Assembly (NCBI RefSeq): GCF_029222965.1
Contig: NZ_JARHUD010000002.1
Coordinates: 310,001 to 374,000, forward strand
Source of the DNA: Aquibaculum arenosum
GTDB lineage: Bacteria > Pseudomonadota > Alphaproteobacteria > Kiloniellales > DSM-21159
Direction: 5' to 3'
DNA: 64,000 nucleotides
Positions within the stretch are counted from its first letter, which is position 1; the number at the start of each line of letters is the position of its first letter. The notes under the pieces are model-generated. The model did not search any database and was not told the DNA's origin. It worked only from the letters and a program-made list of their open reading frames with translations. Shown here piece by piece: positions 40,200 through 48,112 of the stretch. The position numbers and the translations under genes were made by a program.

Positions 40200-41705
40200 C
40201 TAGCCCTCGAGCATGCGCCGCAGCAGGTCCACATCCTCCGCAAAGGCGTGGTCGGTGGCCTTGAGTTCCTCGATTTTGCGCACGGCGTGCATCACCGTCG
40301 TGTGATCGCGCCCACCGAACTTGCGGCCGATCTCGGGCAGGGAACGCGAGGTGAGCTGTTTGGCGAGATACATCGCCACCTGGCGCGGCCGAGCCACGGA
40401 CCGCGCCCGTCGCGCCGAGTACATATCCGAGAGGCGGACATTGAAGTGCTCGGCAACCTTCTTCTGGATTTCTTCGATGGTGACCCGCCGGTCGCTGGCG
40501 CGCAGCAGGTCCTGGAGCAGATCATGGGTGGTCTCGAGGGTCACGGAGCGGCCCACGAGGGTGGCATGGGCGACCAAGCGGTTCAGCGCCCCCTCCAGCA
40601 CGCGCACGTTCGAGGTGATCTTGTGCGCCAGGAACTCCAGCACCTTCTCAGGGATAGGAACAGCGAGCTGCTCCGCCTTGGATTGGAGGATTCCCAGGCG
40701 CAGCTCATAGGTGGTGGGATGGATGTCCGCCACCAAGCCCCAGCCTAGACGCGAGCGCATACGCTCCTCCACACCCTCCAAGTCCGAGGGGCTCTTGTCT
40801 GCGGAGATCACAATCTGTCGATTATCATCCACCAGGGAGTTGAAGGTGTGGAACAACTCTTCCTGGGTCGCATCGCGGCCGGAGATGAACTGCACGTCAT
40901 CGATCATCAGCACGTCGACGGAGCGGAACTGCTCCTTGAAGGCCATGGTGTCCTTGGTGCGCAGAGCGCGCACGAACTGGTACATGAACTTCTCGGCCGA
41001 AAGATAGATCACCCGCTTGTCGGGATGAGAGTGCCGGATCTGCCAAGCGATGGCATGCATGAGGTGAGTCTTGCCCAGTCCCACGCCGCTGTAGAGAAAC
41101 AACGGATTGAAGGGGGCCGTTTCCGCCTCCGCCACCCTGCGAGCTGCGGCATAGGCAAACTCGTTGGGCTTGCCCACGACGAAGTTCTCGAAGGTAAAGC
41201 GCGGATCCAGGGAGGCGGATATGGCTCGACAGCGCTCAGCCTCGTCATCTACCTCGAGCAGGGGCGGTTGCTCCGGCTCAGCCCGGGAAATGCGTTCGGG
41301 AAGGCCAGTCGGTACTTCCACCACAGGGGCCTCGCCGGGCGCACTCTTGTTTGACGGCGCATTTGCAGGCGCGGGCGTTTCAGCCGCTGCCGGGCGGGCA
41401 GGCGGGCGCACAACAATCTCAACGCCGACGAGCGTCGGCTGCTCCTCGCTCCAGAGCATCTGGATCCGATCGACGTAATTGCTGTTGAGCCAATCGCGCA
41501 TGAAGCGCGAGGGGACCGCCATCCGAAGCTGTCCATTGTGCAGGCCGATCAGCGTCAGAGGCTTCAACCAACTGCGGAAGGCGGCATCGCCGACCTCGGC
41601 ACGCAGCCGCGCCCGCACCCTGGCCCAGATTTCCACGAGATCGCCGGTTTCTCCTCCGGCAGCCCCAACGTCCTCCAGCTCTCTCGCTTGCAGCCCCGCA
41701 GCCAT
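40200..41705 (-). CDS. dnaA: Chromosomal replication initiator DnaA
   Basis: AAA+ initiator, 501 aa. Domain I (about 20-90) has WARVRARLRAEVGDAAFRSWLKPL. Domain II is a Pro/Ala-rich linker. Domain III has FLYSGVGLGKTHLMHAIAW (Walker A), VDVLMIDDVQFISG (Walker B), and the arginine-finger region RMRSRLGWGLVADIH. Domain IV has RRARSVARPRQVAMYLAKQLTSRSLPEIGRKFGGRDHTTVMHAV, the DnaA-box binding helix. The ATG at 41705 has AGGAG about 6 nt upstream. Downstream follow dnaN, recF and gyrB. Confidence 0.97.
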   Translation of the reverse strand: MAAGLQARELEDVGAAGGETGDLVEIWARVRARLRAEVGDAAFRSWLKPLTLIGLHNGQLRMAVPSRFMRDWLNSNYVDRIQMLWSEEQPTLVGVEIVVRPPARPAAAETPAPANAPSNKSAPGEAPVVEVPTGLPERISRAEPEQPPLLEVDDEAERCRAISASLDPRFTFENFVVGKPNEFAYAAARRVAEAETAPFNPLFLYSGVGLGKTHLMHAIAWQIRHSHPDKRVIYLSAEKFMYQFVRALRTKDTMAFKEQFRSVDVLMIDDVQFISGRDATQEELFHTFNSLVDDNRQIVISADKSPSDLEGVEERMRSRLGWGLVADIHPTTYELRLGILQSKAEQLAVPIPEKVLEFLAHKITSNVRVLEGALNRLVAHATLVGRSVTLETTHDLLQDLLRASDRRVTIEEIQKKVAEHFNVRLSDMYSARRARSVARPRQVAMYLAKQLTSRSLPEIGRKFGGRDHTTVMHAVRKIEELKATDHAFAEDVDLLRRMLEG

Positions 41706-42265
41706 GCCTACTCCTGCCCCTTCATGCCGCCCATCGCCCCCGAGCGCGCCACCACATGTCGGTGAGGACCACAGTCTCCACCGTACACCCACTTTCAAAG
41801 TCACAAACGAAGCGCGGCCACTATTTCCCGCAGACCTCGCAGCCGTTATTCACCCGCCAGAGGTCTTTCTTGTACTATCTGCAAAGTGCTAATTGGCCCT
41901 AACAGCCCTTTTACAAAAAGGTGCGTGCCGGGAACACGGCAACCATTAGTGCGAGTAAGGTAATGTACAGGGGCTGAGGGTGAGAGGCAATGAGACCGTT
42001 TGCAGAACGCCCGCGCTCTGCTGAGTCCGAGCTTCAGCTTCCGGCCCTTAGAGTCGTCGGATTCAACGAGAATCCTGAGCTGTCACAAATACGAAAAAAA
42101 TCGCATCCGCCCCCAATGGCCCGAGCGCGGGCACCCGACTCATAATCACCCGCCAGGAGCGATAAGCCAGACCTGTGCCCATGCAAATGGGCACCGGGAA
42201 GCCCGGTGCCCACTTTACCGACTGTGTGGATTGACGCCCCGTAAGGAGAGGCTGTCAGCCTTGGG
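41706..42265. other. 560-bp intergenic region between rpsT and dnaA, no gene seen
   Basis: It holds the rpsT terminator hairpin (42189-42211) and presumably the dnaA promoter. I see one near-consensus DnaA box, TTATTCACC at 41846 (one mismatch to TTATNCACA), and a weaker TGTGGATTG at 42225. There is an A-run at 42094 but no AT-rich unwinding zone or cluster of boxes. This may be a regulatory region with DnaA autoregulation. It is not a convincing origin of replication. Confidence 0.6.
42189..42211 (-). terminator. Hairpin terminator downstream of rpsT
   Basis: Perfect 10-bp stem GGGCACCGGG / CCCGGTGCCC with a 3-nt loop, 55 nt downstream of the rpsT stop. On the rpsT strand it is followed by ATTTGC, so the T tract is short. 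Confidence 0.65.
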
Positions 42266-42529
42266 TCAGGCCATCGCCTTGATGCGGCCACTGAGGCGGG
42301 AGAGCTTCCGCGCCACGGTGTTGCGATGGAGCACGCCCTTGGTAACGCCGCGGTGCAGCTCCGGCTGAGCGGCCTGCAGCGCCGATTTAGCGGCGTCCTG
42401 GTTGCCGCTGGCGATCGCCAGCTCAACCTTCTTCACGAAGGTGCGGATGCGCCCCATGCGCGCACCATTGATCTCGCTACGATTTGCATTGCGGCGGATC
42501 CGCTTTTGGGCGGACTTGTGGTTGGCCAT
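42266..42529 (-). CDS. rpsT: 30S ribosomal protein S20
   Basis: An 87-aa basic helical protein binding 16S rRNA. It begins [21 protein letters not shown], has [19 protein letters not shown] and [22 protein letters not shown], and matches S20 in length. It lies upstream of dnaA in the same orientation, as in many alphaproteobacteria. Confidence 0.97.
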   Translation of the reverse strand: MANHKSAQKRIRRNANRSEINGARMGRIRTFVKKVELAIASGNQDAAKSALQAAQPELHRGVTKGVLHRNTVARKLSRLSGRIKAMA

Positions 42530-42659
42530 AATTGATCCCGTTGGATAAGCGTGTTTCAGGGCGCGATATACTGCTCGAGCCCGGCTGCGTCAAGGACTGC
42601 CGGCCGCACAACCCGGGCCGAACTTTGGCCCAAGCGGCGGCCAAAGCAGGCCCTGTGGG

Positions 42660-43436
42660 TCAGCGATTCTTCCAGTTCGGCTTGCGCTTCTCGGCAAAGG
42701 CGCTCATGCCCTCGGTCCGATCGTCCAACGCAAAGGTCGAGTGGAACAGCCGCCGCTCGAAGCGCATGCCTTCGGCGAGCGTGGTCTCGAAGGCACGATT
42801 GACCGATTCCTTGCAGGTCCGCACCACTGGTTGCGACAGACCCGCGATGGTCTTCGCGGCCTTCATGGCTTCCTCCTGCAGGCTGTCCGCCGGCACCACC
42901 TTGGCCACGAGGCCAGCACGCAGAGCCGTCTCCGCATCGATCATGTCGCCGGTCAGGCAGAGATACATGGCAAGCGACTTGCCAACCGCGCGGGTCAGGC
43001 GCTGCGTGCCACCGGCACCGGGGATGGTCCCGAGCTTGATCTCCGGCTGGCCAAACTTGGCCGTGTCGGCGGCAATGATGAAGTCGCACATCATCGCGAA
43101 TTCGCAGCCCCCGCCCAGGGCATAACCGGAAACGGCCGCGATCACCGGCTTGCGGATCGTGGTGATCACCTCCCAGTCGTCGGTGATGAAGTCCTCGTCG
43201 GCGACGTCCTGATAGCTCTTGTCCTTCATCTCCTTGATGTCGGCCCCGGCGGCGAAAGCCTTTTCGGAGCCGGTAAGGATGATGCAGCCGACCTCCGGGT
43301 CCGCATCGAACGTACGCATTGCCTGACCGACTTCGTCGACCAGCGCTGCGCAGAGGGCGTTCAGGGCCTGCGGCCGATGCAGGGTGACGATGCCGACGCC
43401 ATCCTTCTTCTCCACCTGGATGTTCTCGTAGGCCAT
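42660..43436 (-). CDS. Enoyl-CoA hydratase
   Basis: Crotonase-fold hydratase, 258 aa. It has GIVTLHRPQALNALCAAL, the oxyanion loop EKAFAAGADIKEM, AVSGYALGGGCEFAMMCDFIIAA (first catalytic Glu) and GQPEIKLGTIPGAGGTQRLTRAVG (second catalytic Glu). Both glutamates are present, in contrast to the crotonase homologue at 31606. It is a likely short-chain (3S)-hydroxyacyl-CoA-forming enzyme of beta-oxidation. ATG 43436 is the family start. Its position next to mutM and rpsT is conserved in alphaproteobacteria. Confidence 0.93.
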   Translation of the reverse strand: MAYENIQVEKKDGVGIVTLHRPQALNALCAALVDEVGQAMRTFDADPEVGCIILTGSEKAFAAGADIKEMKDKSYQDVADEDFITDDWEVITTIRKPVIAAVSGYALGGGCEFAMMCDFIIAADTAKFGQPEIKLGTIPGAGGTQRLTRAVGKSLAMYLCLTGDMIDAETALRAGLVAKVVPADSLQEEAMKAAKTIAGLSQPVVRTCKESVNRAFETTLAEGMRFERRLFHSTFALDDRTEGMSAFAEKRKPNWKNR

Positions 43437-43492
43437 GAGTGTCTCCTTGAAGGGGTTTGGGCTTGGCAGGCCGCGGCGCAGGCGCCAGCGAC

Positions 43493-44338
43493 TCACCGCT
43501 GCCGATGCGAGCAATAGAACGTGGAGCGCCCCGACTGCACAAGCCGCGATATGCCGCCGGCCGGCGGACCACCGCAGTCGCAGGCCGGACACGCCAGCCC
43601 TTCACGCCCGTAGACCGCCCAGGAATGTTGAAAATACCCCAGTTCGCCAGAGGTTTGCACATAGTCACGCAGACTGCTGCCGCCCGCGGCAATGGCCTCG
43701 GTCAACACTCGGCGAATGGCTTGAGCAAGTACGTCGGCCTCATGCTCCTCAATCGTCAACGCCAGGCGACCAGGCGCGATGCCCGCGTGGTAGAGCGCTT
43801 CGCAGACATAGATGTTCCCCAAGCCGGCCACCACCCGCTGATCCAGGAGGGCGGCCTTGATGGGCGTGCGCTTCTTCGCCAGCGCCGCGGCCAGGACCGG
43901 ACCATTGAAGTCGTTGCCCAGCGGCTCCGGGCCCAACCCCGCCAGATGCCGATGTCCCGCAAGCTCGCCCGCCGGAATGATATCCATATAGCCAAAGCGC
44001 CGAGCGTCGTTGAAACGCACCTCCCGTTCTTCTTCGGTGCGCAGCACGATGTGGTCGTGGGGCAGCAGGGCCACGGAGTCGGGGTCGTCGATCAGCAGCA
44101 TGCGCCCGGACATGCCAAGGTGCACCAGCAGCACCTCCGCGCTGTCCAGATGCAGCAGGAGGTACTTGGCGCGCCGGTCGATGCGCTCCACCCGCTGCCC
44201 CTCGAGGCGGGCCACGAAATCCAGCGGCAGGGGAAAGCGCAAATCAGGCCGGCGCTGCAGCACCGAGACGAGCCGCCGCCCCTCCAGCAGAGGCTGCAGA
44301 CCGCGCCGGACCGTTTCCACTTCAGGCAGTTCTGGCAT
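43493..44338 (-). CDS. mutM: Formamidopyrimidine-DNA glycosylase with altered zinc finger
   Basis: Removes oxidised purines from DNA. The 281-aa protein begins [16 protein letters not shown] (catalytic Pro2, Glu3), with the beta-finger Lys in RAKYLLLHL and the helix-two-turn-helix [21 protein letters not shown]. The C-terminal zinc finger is unusual. The first pair is CPACDC, then six more residues than normal, and the last motif reads YCSHRQR where the family has YC-x2-CQ, so the fourth cysteine is Arg. The finger Arg in QSGRSTFYC is kept. Divergent from ubiE. Confidence 0.93.
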   Translation of the reverse strand: MPELPEVETVRRGLQPLLEGRRLVSVLQRRPDLRFPLPLDFVARLEGQRVERIDRRAKYLLLHLDSAEVLLVHLGMSGRMLLIDDPDSVALLPHDHIVLRTEEEREVRFNDARRFGYMDIIPAGELAGHRHLAGLGPEPLGNDFNGPVLAAALAKKRTPIKAALLDQRVVAGLGNIYVCEALYHAGIAPGRLALTIEEHEADVLAQAIRRVLTEAIAAGGSSLRDYVQTSGELGYFQHSWAVYGREGLACPACDCGGPPAGGISRLVQSGRSTFYCSHRQR

Positions 44339-44393
44339 GGGTGCTGTCGATTTGATTGCTGAGGTCGCGGCAGAGTAGCCGAAGCGGCCCGGG

Positions 44394-45182
44394 ATGGCTA
44401 TCTTGCGCGCCATGTCCAGGAAGCAGTCTCCCAACCCGCCGCACCGCACCACGCACTTCGGATTCCGCGAGGTCGAGGAAGCGGAAAAGGCCCCGCTGGT
44501 CCGCAACGTCTTCACCAATGTGGCGGCGCGCTACGACCTGATGAACGATCTCATGTCCGGCGGCATCCATCGCCTCTGGAAAGATGAAATGGTCTCTTGG
44601 CTGCGGCCTCGCCCCGGCTGGCAGGTGATCGACGTTGCCGGCGGCACCGGCGACATCGCCTTTCGCATCCGCGAGCGCATGGAGGGTCAGGGACAGGTCA
44701 TGGTCTGCGACCTGACGGAGGATATGGTTCGGGTGGGGCGCGACCGGGCCATCGACAGCGGACGATTGGACGGCCTGCAGTGGATTTGCGGCGACGCTCA
44801 GCGCCTGCCCTTCCCCGATCGCAGCTTCGACGCCTACACCATCGCTTTCGGCCTGCGGAACGTGACGCGAATCGAGGATGCCCTGAGCGAGGCGCGCCGC
44901 GTGTTGAAGCCGGGTGGGCGCTTCCTCTGCCTGGAGTTCAGCCAGGTCGTGCTGCCTGTGCTGGACCGGTTTTACGACCTCTATTCCTTCCAGCTGCTGC
45001 CGAGGCTGGGCCAGGTGGTGGCGCGGGACCGCGATTCCTATCGCTACCTTGTCGAGTCGATCCGCCGCTTTCCGCCGCAGGCCGATCTGGCGGCCCGCAT
45101 GGCCGATGCCGGGCTCGAGCAGCCGCGCTGGCGCAATCTGAGCGGCGGAATCGCGGCCATCCATTCCGCCTGGCGCCTCTAG
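44394..45182 (+). CDS. ubiE: Demethylmenaquinone/2-polyprenyl-benzoquinol methyltransferase UbiE
   Basis: C-methyltransferase of ubiquinone synthesis, 262 aa. It has [29 protein letters not shown] and SAM motif [19 protein letters not shown] motif II is in [26 protein letters not shown], then [15 protein letters not shown], and the terminal [16 protein letters not shown] is the family C-terminus. ATG 44394 is taken; ATG 44412 is an alternative 6 codons on. The gene is followed 4 nt later by ubiB. Confidence 0.95.
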   Translation: MAILRAMSRKQSPNPPHRTTHFGFREVEEAEKAPLVRNVFTNVAARYDLMNDLMSGGIHRLWKDEMVSWLRPRPGWQVIDVAGGTGDIAFRIRERMEGQGQVMVCDLTEDMVRVGRDRAIDSGRLDGLQWICGDAQRLPFPDRSFDAYTIAFGLRNVTRIEDALSEARRVLKPGGRFLCLEFSQVVLPVLDRFYDLYSFQLLPRLGQVVARDRDSYRYLVESIRRFPPQADLAARMADAGLEQPRWRNLSGGIAAIHSAWRL

Positions 45183-45186
45183 CATC

Positions 45187-46746
45187 ATGCGTCACACCCT
45201 GCGGCTGCCGTTCCGTCTGCTGACCATCGCCCGCGTCCTGCGGCGCCACGATGCCCTTTCCGCGGTGGAAGCGCTCGGCATCTACCCCACGCTCATCGCC
45301 CTGCTGCGACGCGTCGGCGGCCGCACAGGCAGCGGTCGACCGGGGCAGAAGCTGGCACGGGCGCTCACCGAACTGGGACCCAGTTTCATCAAGTTCGGGC
45401 AGTTCCTTGCCACCCGTGCTGATCTGATTGGCGAGCAGATGGCGGCCGACCTTTCAGAGCTACAGGATCGCCTGCCCGCCTTCTCCTTCGAGGAAGCGCG
45501 CGACATCCTGGAAAGCGAACTGGGGCGACCGCTCGACGATCTTTTCGACCACTTCGAGCAGAAGCCGATCTCGGCCGCCTCGATCGCCCAGGTCCACTTC
45601 GCCATTACCCGCGAAGAGGATCCGGAGATCGAAAGCCGGGAAGTGGCGGTCAAGGTTCTGCGTCCGGGCATTGAAAGTGCCTTCGAGCGGGACCTGCAGC
45701 TCTTCTACTACCTCGCCTATCTGGTCGAGCGCACCCAGCCACGCCTTCGCCGCTTCAAGCCGGTGGAGGTGGTGGGGCTTTTCGAGGAAACGGTGCGCAC
45801 GGAAATGGACCTGCGTATGGAGGCCGCAGCCGCCTCGGAACTGGGGGAGAACTTCGAAGGCGACCCGGACTATCAGGTTCCCGCCGTGGATTGGGAGCGC
45901 ACGGCCCGGCGGGTCATGACCCAGAGCCGGCTGTCCGGCATCCGCCTCGACGACCGCCAGGCTCTGCTGGCCGCCGGTCATGACCTAACCGAGGTGCTGC
46001 GCAAGGCCTCGGCCATCTTCTTCAATCAGGTCTTCCGGGACGGCTTCTTCCACGGCGACCAGCATCCCGGCAATATGTTCGTCACCGCCGACGGTGGCAT
46101 CGGGGCGGTCGATTTCGGCATCATGGGGCGTCTCGATCACCGCACCCGCACCTTTCTGGCCGACATGCTGCTGGCCACCCTGGCGCGCGACTATCGCCGC
46201 CTGGCTCAGGTGCAGGTGGATGCCGGCTACCTGCCGCCCGGCCAGTCCATGGATCTCTATGCCCAGGCCCTGCGCGCGGTGTGCGAGCCGATCTTCGGCC
46301 GGCCGCTGGCGCGCATCTCCTTTGCGCGCCTGCTCGGCCAGCTCTTTCGTCTGACCGAATCCTTCAACCTCAGCGTCCAGCCGCAGCTCGTGCTCTTGCA
46401 AAAGAACATGCTCATGGCCGAAGGGGTGAGCCGCCATCTCGACCCCAGCCTGAACATCTGGGTGCTGGCCGAACCACTTATCACCGACTGGATGCGCGCA
46501 CACCGTGGCCCCCAGGCCAGGGTGCGCGATGCCGGGCAGTCCATGATCGAAGGCCTGGAACGCCTGCCTGCGACACTGGCCCAGATGGAAAGCATCGTGC
46601 AGCAGGCAGCGGTAGGCGGTCTGCGCCTGCATCCCGAGACGGTGGCCGCCTTCACCGACGCCAAGCGACAGGCCGCCGGCATCCGCCGGGCCATGCTTTT
46701 GGCCGCGCTGGCCCTCCTGCTGGCGGCCGGCGCCCTGCTGCTATAG
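45187..46746 (+). CDS. ubiB: Ubiquinone biosynthesis kinase-like protein UbiB
   Basis: Membrane-anchored atypical kinase/ATPase of the ABC1/COQ8 family needed for ubiquinone synthesis, 519 aa. It has the KxGQ motif LGPSFIKFGQFLATRADLI, the Ala-rich P-loop AASIAQVHFA, EVAVKVLRPGI (Lys), and DGFFHGDQHPGNMFV with GAVDFGIMGRL (the HxDxxPxN and DFG equivalents). Two C-terminal transmembrane segments end at LLALALLLAAGALLL. Directly downstream of ubiE, with COQ9 at 34258. Confidence 0.95.
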   Translation: MRHTLRLPFRLLTIARVLRRHDALSAVEALGIYPTLIALLRRVGGRTGSGRPGQKLARALTELGPSFIKFGQFLATRADLIGEQMAADLSELQDRLPAFSFEEARDILESELGRPLDDLFDHFEQKPISAASIAQVHFAITREEDPEIESREVAVKVLRPGIESAFERDLQLFYYLAYLVERTQPRLRRFKPVEVVGLFEETVRTEMDLRMEAAAASELGENFEGDPDYQVPAVDWERTARRVMTQSRLSGIRLDDRQALLAAGHDLTEVLRKASAIFFNQVFRDGFFHGDQHPGNMFVTADGGIGAVDFGIMGRLDHRTRTFLADMLLATLARDYRRLAQVQVDAGYLPPGQSMDLYAQALRAVCEPIFGRPLARISFARLLGQLFRLTESFNLSVQPQLVLLQKNMLMAEGVSRHLDPSLNIWVLAEPLITDWMRAHRGPQARVRDAGQSMIEGLERLPATLAQMESIVQQAAVGGLRLHPETVAAFTDAKRQAAGIRRAMLLAALALLLAAGALLL

Positions 46747-46755
46747 TGCGGAGCG

Positions 46756-47049
46756 CTATCCCTCGTAGCGGGGCAGGATGGCCACCGCACCCTTCGAGGC
46801 GGCCTGCCTGAGCGGGAGGATCTCCTGGTACTCGGGTGAGCTGTAGAAGCGCTCGGCCGCGGCCATATCCGGGAACTCCAACACCACCATACGGTCGATC
46901 GGCCAGTCGCCTTCCATGACCTTGGGCTGAGCCCCGCGAATCAAGTAGGTCCCGCCGTAGCGGGCAATGGTCTCGGGCGCCCGGGCCGCATAGGCCTTAT
47001 AGGCCTCCGCATCCGTCACCTCCACCAGAGCTATCAGATAGGCACTCAC
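46756..47049 (-). CDS. DUF1330 family protein
   Basis: A 97-aa dimeric ferredoxin-like alpha/beta-barrel protein of unknown function. AYLIALVEVTDAEAYKAYAARAPETIARYGGTYLIRGA and MVVLEFPDMAAAERFYSSPEYQEILPLRQAASKGAVAIL match the family pattern. GTG 47049 was chosen because AAAGGAG lies 6 nt upstream, and the upstream in-frame ATG adds unrelated residues. It is convergent with ubiB. Confidence 0.87.
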   Translation of the reverse strand: MSAYLIALVEVTDAEAYKAYAARAPETIARYGGTYLIRGAQPKVMEGDWPIDRMVVLEFPDMAAAERFYSSPEYQEILPLRQAASKGAVAILPRYEG

Positions 47050-47180
47050 CTCGATCTCCTTTTCCGATCTTGAAACCGGCGCAGCTTCCCAGAGAAAGCC
47101 ACGGTCGAACAAGGCCTCATCTGCCTCTGGCTTGGGGCCAAGACCGCATGCCGCTCACCGCCTTGGCGCAGACAAAAAAA

Positions 47181-47206
47181 GCCCGGTGAAGACAGCTTCA
47201 CCGGGC
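47181..47206 (-). terminator. Bidirectional Rho-independent terminator
   Basis: Perfect 11-bp stem GCCCGGTGAAG / CTTCACCGGGC with loop ACAG. On the minus strand it ends in seven T, a strong terminator for the BI-1 gene 44 bp away. On the plus strand TTTCTCGTTT follows, so it may also work that way. Confidence 0.9.
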
Positions 47207-47249
47207 TTTCTCGTTTCGCTCCCTCGCAGGAGGGAAAGCGTTGCTGTGG

Positions 47250-47978
47250 CTACTCCCGCATGATCCCGAGGATGCTGAGGATGTAGATGAACAGCGTGAT
47301 GAAGGAGCCATAGAGCATGAAGGCGCCGAAAATCGACTTCCTGGTGGCCACGTCGGCGCCGTCGGTCTCGTAGTACATGTTCTTGATCATTTGGGTCTCG
47401 TAGGCGGTGAGACCGGAGAAGACCAGAACCACGACCACCGACAGCAGCAGCTGGAAGGCGCCATCCTGGATAAAGAAGGCGTTGACCAGCAGCGCGATCA
47501 GCAGACCGATGGTCGCCATCGCGAGGAAAGCCCCCATCGGCGCCAGGTTCTTCTTCGTCGTGTACCCCAACAGGCTCATGCCGGCGAAGGTGCCCGCGGT
47601 GATGAAGAAGGCCCGTGCGATGAGCATGGGATCAATGGCGGCATAGGCCGCCATCATCGGCCCCAGTAGTGCGCCCCAAAGCCCCGCATAGACCCAGAAG
47701 CAGATCTGGGCGGCGCCTACGGACTTGGAGGTCATGATGCGCGGCGCCATGAAGCCAAGCCCCAGAACACCGATGAAGAAAAGCCAGAACATCGACGCCA
47801 CAGCCTGAACCAGGGCCGGGTTCATTGCGACGATCATGGCAATGGCGCCGGTAAAGGCGACGCCGAGACTCATGTAGTTGTAGACGCGCAGCATGTAGCT
47901 GCGCAGGCCCTCGTCTAGCTGCGCAGTCTGAGCTTGACTGCGCGACATGTACTTGGTGCGATCCTGACCGAACGCCAT
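47250..47978 (-). CDS. Bax inhibitor-1/YccA family membrane protein
   Basis: A 242-aa protein with seven hydrophobic segments, typical of the BI-1 family (YccA/YbhL). YMLRVYNYMSLGVAFTGAIAMIVAMNPAL starts the core, and the conserved ALTAYETQMIK-type region appears as SGLTAYETQMIKNMYY near 195, followed by FGAFMLYGSFITLFIYILSIL. The role in bacteria is uncertain: calcium leak and FtsH regulation (YccA) are reported. ATG 47978 has GAGGAG 4 nt upstream. Confidence 0.9.
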   Translation of the reverse strand: MAFGQDRTKYMSRSQAQTAQLDEGLRSYMLRVYNYMSLGVAFTGAIAMIVAMNPALVQAVASMFWLFFIGVLGLGFMAPRIMTSKSVGAAQICFWVYAGLWGALLGPMMAAYAAIDPMLIARAFFITAGTFAGMSLLGYTTKKNLAPMGAFLAMATIGLLIALLVNAFFIQDGAFQLLLSVVVVLVFSGLTAYETQMIKNMYYETDGADVATRKSIFGAFMLYGSFITLFIYILSILGIMRE

Positions 47979-48112
47979 GGCGCTCCTCACTCCTGAAACA
48001 CAGAAAAATGTCGTACCCAGATATGGGCGATCCCTGAAATGGGGTCAACAGAAACCGGTCGCACTGCCTCCGAAAAGCGACATGAAGGCACAAATCAAAG
48101 CGCCGCGTGCCA

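Noticed and set aside
41706-42265. Possible chromosomal origin next to dnaA
   Set aside because: Only one near-consensus DnaA box and one weaker one were seen, with no AT-rich unwinding element.
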